Assembly: GCA_965240325.2 (NCBI GenBank)
Contig: OZ251225.1
Span: forward strand, 1,674,001-1,738,000
Length of the DNA: 64,000 bases
Origin: Rebecca billardiae RCC1528
Lineage: Eukaryota > Haptophyta
Reading direction: 5' to 3'
Below the pieces are notes generated by a model. The model was not told the origin of the DNA. It worked only from the letters and a program-made list of their open reading frames with translations, and searched no databases. This document shows, piece by piece, positions 61,059-64,000 of this stretch (positions are counted from its first letter, which is position 1; the number at the start of each line of letters is the position of its first letter). The translations under genes were made by a program, and so were the position numbers.

Positions 61059-61625
61059 TCAGAGCGCGTCAGAGTCGTCACTCCCTGCCTCGAAGAAGCT
61101 CGACAGCTTCACCGGGCCGGCAACCTTGTCCTTGTCCTTTCTCCTGCTCTTCTTGCCGCGAGCGTCGTCGTCATCGGAGCCGCTGCTGGAGCTCTCGTCA
61201 TCCTTGCGACGCTTCTTGTCCTTCCCCTTGCGGTGCTTCTTGCGCTCGTCCTTGCCCTTCTTCTTCTTGTCCTTCTCTTTGTCCTTTTTCGAGCCCTTGC
61301 CCTGCTCCCGCTCCTGCCGCTCCTTCTCGCGCGCCTCTGCGCGCTCCTGCAGCCGGCGCTCGCGCTCCTCGTCCAGCTGCTGCCGGTACTTGATCATGTC
61401 CATGCCAACGCCGTAGAACTCGGCCTCCTCCTCCTCCTTCTTCTTCTGTTGCTGCGCTTTCCACTCGTCCCACGAGAGCCTCTCCGGCTGGTTCAGCAGC
61501 ATCTCGAGCTCCCGCTGCTGGTACTCCTTCGAGTGGAACTCGCGCTTCTCCCACATCTCCTCATAGCTCTCGCCGCCGCCGCCGCCGCCAGTGTGGCGCA
61601 CGGGCTTGTTGGCGTTCTTTCCCAT
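61059..61625 (-). CDS. Lysine-rich nuclear protein, unrecognised
   Basis: A 188-residue protein starting MGKNANKPVRHTGGGGGGES. It continues YEEMWEKREFHSKEYQQREL and LNQPERLSWDEWKAQQQKKK, then EFYGVGMDMIKYRQQLDEER, and passes into a long Glu/Lys/Arg helix and alternating KDKKKKGKDERKKHRKGKD with a DESSSSGSDDDD acidic block. The tail SSFFEAGSDDSDAL is acidic. Such composition is typical of nucleolar or spliceosomal accessory proteins, but no family is assigned. The ATG at 61625 is preferred; the frame is open upstream to 61862 without family features. Divergent from EFG1, 243 bp apart. Confidence 0.65.
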   Translation of the reverse strand: MGKNANKPVRHTGGGGGGESYEEMWEKREFHSKEYQQRELEMLLNQPERLSWDEWKAQQQKKKEEEEAEFYGVGMDMIKYRQQLDEERERRLQERAEAREKERQEREQGKGSKKDKEKDKKKKGKDERKKHRKGKDKKRRKDDESSSSGSDDDDARGKKSRRKDKDKVAGPVKLSSFFEAGSDDSDAL

Positions 61626-61868
61626 CGCGCGAAGGCTGCGCGCGGCTGAGTGGAGCCAAACGAGCCGCTGCGCCCGGCGAGCAGATACGCTCGGCGCCCG
61701 GGTGCGCTCGCGCCCTTGAGCAGATAAGCCGAGCGCTTCGAGTCGTGGGTGGGCACACCCGGGGATGGAAGCCCTGGCTGCTGCAGACTGTGCATCCGCC
61801 GACTGTGTCCGGTGGAGTCGCTCGTCCGGGCAAGCCGGCTTGGGCACAAGCTGCCTCTGCACGTGACA

Positions 61869-62501
61869 ATGGCTGACGGTCGGACGCGTGCCCCGCGCGG
61901 GGAGCGTCGCGGCGGTGGTGGTGGGCGCGGCCGCGGCGAGACCGCCGGCCCTCCGTCAGTGAGCTCCGTCAAGAAGCAGCTGCGCAGCGTGCAGCGCATC
62001 CTCAATAAGCCCGACCTGCCGGAAGAGGCGCGCGCAAAGCAGGAGGCCGTGCTCAAGGAGCTCGAGGGCAAGCTCCGGGCGGCCAAACGGTCGCGCCTCG
62101 AGAGCCACCGCGCGACGAAGTATCACAAAGTGAAGTTCTTCGAGAGGCGAAAATGCGACCGCCGCATCCGGCGGGCCGAGAAGGAGCTGGCCGGCGCGGA
62201 GGGTAGCTCTGCGCGCGCGGCCATCGAGGCACGGCTCGAGGCGCTCCGCGCCGATCTGCAGTACATCCGATTCTACCCGCCGGAGCATAAGTACATCTCT
62301 CTCTATGCGAAGGAGAGCCAGGACTCGGAGTTCCTCGAGCGGAGGCGTCGGAAGATGCGCGCGCTCGTCGCAAAGCGCGTCGCCGACGCAGCTGCGCGAG
62401 GCGTCGAGCTCGAGTCCGGCGACGAGGAGGGCGACGAGGAGGGCGACGGCGCCGGTGGTCGTGACGATGAGCCTGAGGACGACTTCTTCGTCGCCGCATG
62501 A
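61869..62501 (+). CDS. EFG1: rRNA-processing protein EFG1
   Basis: A 210-residue intronless nucleolar protein of the EFG1 family, needed for early 18S rRNA processing within the small-subunit processome. After an RG-rich start (GERRGGGGGRGRGE) it has SSVKKQLRSVQRILNKPDLP, KLRAAKRSRLESHRATKYHK and KFFERRKCDRRIRRAEKEL, then ADLQYIRFYPPEHKYISLYA, the order and spacing of EFG1 (helix, KYHxVKFFERxK, coiled coil, LxYxxFYPxxxKYISLY). The C-terminus is acidic (DEEGDEEGDGAGG). The start is the ATG at 61869; an upstream in-frame stretch to 61749 is not conserved-looking. Confidence 0.88.
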   Translation: MADGRTRAPRGERRGGGGGRGRGETAGPPSVSSVKKQLRSVQRILNKPDLPEEARAKQEAVLKELEGKLRAAKRSRLESHRATKYHKVKFFERRKCDRRIRRAEKELAGAEGSSARAAIEARLEALRADLQYIRFYPPEHKYISLYAKESQDSEFLERRRRKMRALVAKRVADAAARGVELESGDEEGDEEGDGAGGRDDEPEDDFFVAA

Positions 62502-63535
62502 GCCAGCATCGACGCGACGTCGTGCTCACAATGGCGGCCGCATTGCAGACAACTCAGATTCAGGCACGCACATCACAGCTCAGGCGGCACCCTTCCGACA
62601 CGGCGAGTCTGTCCCGAGTCCAACGGGCCGCGCCGCGGGCCGCCCGGTGCCCCGGTGGCCGTGCGCCGACGGCGAGCTTGTCAAATTATTTCGGCGCCGA
62701 GTCCGACCAGCCTCACTTAAATTGCAGTACAGTAGAGTAAGCTAGCTACTGGCTGAGTCACTGCTGCTGACACTAGTGGATCATGATCATATTATGATAA
62801 TGTCAGTAGTGCCGCACTCGGACCAGGCCGCACTCGTAACTCGGGCCATTCACTCGCGAGACTCACTCACACTGAGATCTGTCATCTGCGTGCTGAATCA
62901 GCCATCAGGCTCGGTCTGGCTCCCGCCGCGCCAGTAGCCGTCGGGTCTCGTCGGGACGACGTGGCGGTGGTCGTGCGCCAGGCTTACGTGCGGTGTGTGA
63001 CTGTGCGGCGTGACTACGGTGCTGACTGTGTCTGTGAGTCCGCTGCACCGTCGGGCCCCGTGTTCCGTGTCTGACCGTGTCGTAAATTATTAGCCATCGC
63101 GTCATATTAGTTACCGAATCATTACGGGTCAGCGGGCATCAGGGCTACAGTAACTACTCAGTAGGCTGCGAGTGCGGCGCGGGGCCTGACGAGTGACGAG
63201 GCCGGCGCGTCAGTCGTGATTCGGGTCAAGCAATCATAATGCGCGGGGCGACTGAGGCTGATTCCAGTCAGAGTAGTCAGATGACTTGCATCACTTGCAG
63301 TTCCTCGGGTGAGTTCCTCGACCTCAGTACTACTACTAGTTCACCTCGGACCGATACATTAGTCCTAATTTATTATATACTGTCTTCCGCTTGAGGCTAA
63401 CTGAGTGGCAGAGTGCGCACGGAACGATGAAGTCATGAAGTGGCAGCCGGGGCCGGGCGGCAGACCCGGCGACTCACCGAGGTCCGAGCCCGGAATCGCC
63501 GGTCACGGTGCTCACGGCTCATCAGTGTATCGTCA
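62502..63535. other. Intergenic region, no gene
   Basis: About 1 kb with short tandem CACTCGGACC/ACTCG motifs near 62810-62860. No coding or RNA gene recognised. Confidence 0.55.
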
Positions 63536-64000
63536 TCAGCCCTCGCTCCCAGCTGTGCTCAGCATGCAGATGAGCAGACTTAAGTCCTGGAGACGCGGAA
63601 CTGCATTGAAGCCGTGCTGCCAGACGATGCGAAGATTTGGGTTCTTCATGATGGCAGCTTGAACTGCTTGTGTGTGCCGTTGGACAAAGGCTTGAAATGC
63701 TTCATCTTGATCATCGCATGTGGTCACTGCTTCAAGCGTAGGGACCACGGACTCCTCGCTCGCCCGCTTCATCGCCGGGACGCACGAGTCGAGCAGAAAA
63801 AAATCGAGCTCGGCCTGCAGCGCTTCGCGGTCGGCCCCGCTGGTTGGCCTGCGCAACGTGCCCGTGCGCAGGAAGTCGAGGATGCGCCCAAAGTGCGCGC
63901 CGGGTCGATCGATGAAGACGTGGCCATCCTCTTCCGTCGCGACCTCGATGCCCTCTCGACCGCTGAACATTGTGCCCAGCATCGAGTCGGGATATCGGCA
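63536..64000 (-). CDS. BTB/T1 (KCTD-like) domain protein, 5' partial
   Basis: The frame enters from beyond the window edge reading CRYPDSMLGTMFSGREG, the signature of the potassium-channel tetramerisation (T1/BTB) fold, then DGHVFIDRPGAHFGRILDFL, RTGTLRRPTSGADREALQAE and LDFFLLDSCVPAM. The C-terminal part (EAVTTCDDQDEAFQAFVQRH and IMKNPNLRIVWQHG) is not recognised. KCTD proteins usually act as adaptors for Cullin-3 ubiquitin ligases or for channels. About 154 residues are visible. An internal ATG at 63982 is within the T1 domain and is not the start. Confidence 0.8.
   Translation of the reverse strand, partial: CRYPDSMLGTMFSGREGIEVATEEDGHVFIDRPGAHFGRILDFLRTGTLRRPTSGADREALQAELDFFLLDSCVPAMKRASEESVVPTLEAVTTCDDQDEAFQAFVQRHTQAVQAAIMKNPNLRIVWQHGFNAVPRLQDLSLLICMLSTAGSEG

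Overview
The window is nuclear DNA from a GC-rich, intron-bearing unicellular eukaryote, most likely a microalga with a secondary plastid and flagella; a haptophyte-like alga fits best. The reasons are an elongation factor 4 (LepA) with a signal-plus-transit-like leader, an EngB GTPase, a mevalonate-pathway decarboxylase, an EsV-1-7 repeat protein (a family known mainly from brown algae, haptophytes and their viruses), a putative flagellar MSP/ASH-type protein, a RAP-domain organelle RNA factor, and short GC-rich introns (about 50-190 bp) whose donors mostly read GTGCGY. The lineage is inferred; no rRNA gene is present to confirm it.

Layout. 0-11.4 kb: a partial helical protein (-), mitochondrial-type L10 (+), SRP19 (-), a secreted NXPE/PC-esterase-like protein (+), an OTUD5-like deubiquitinase (-), mevalonate diphosphate decarboxylase (+), a DEAD-box helicase (-) and an unknown basic protein (+). 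11.4-16.2 kb is gene-poor. 16.2-32.7 kb: a ZNHIT1/SWC6 homologue (-), a TMEM186-like protein (+), a sugar-type MFS transporter (+), a small basic protein (-), an EEP nuclease with AT-hook-like repeats (+), plastid LepA (-), EngB (+), a zinc-knuckle protein (-) and a calpain-like pseudoprotease (+). 34.4-48.6 kb: an NHE exchanger with a CUE-like tail (-), a Zn2Cys6 regulator (-), an exostosin-type glycosyltransferase (-), the EsV-1-7 protein (+), a small conserved protein (-) and a RAP protein (+). 48.6-50.7 kb is repeat-rich. 50.7-64 kb: an MSP/ASH-like protein (-), an Orai-like channel (-), a ribokinase/TIM-barrel fusion (+), a type I membrane protein (-), a repeat-flanked segment, a lysine-rich nuclear protein (-), EFG1 (+) and a partial KCTD/BTB protein (-).

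Two themes recur. Twelve gene pairs are head-to-head with only about 35-250 bp between start codons, while tail-to-tail gaps are longer and carry microsatellites and dispersed, inverted or tandem repeats. Several proteins depart from their families: a calpain without its catalytic triad, a HIT finger without most zinc ligands, a ribokinase fused to a sugar-isomerase-like barrel, an NHE with a ubiquitin-binding-like tail and an alga-encoded fungal-type Zn2Cys6 factor. No CRISPR array, rRNA or convincing tRNA gene was found. Exon joins were deduced by eye from reading frame and GT/AG sites.
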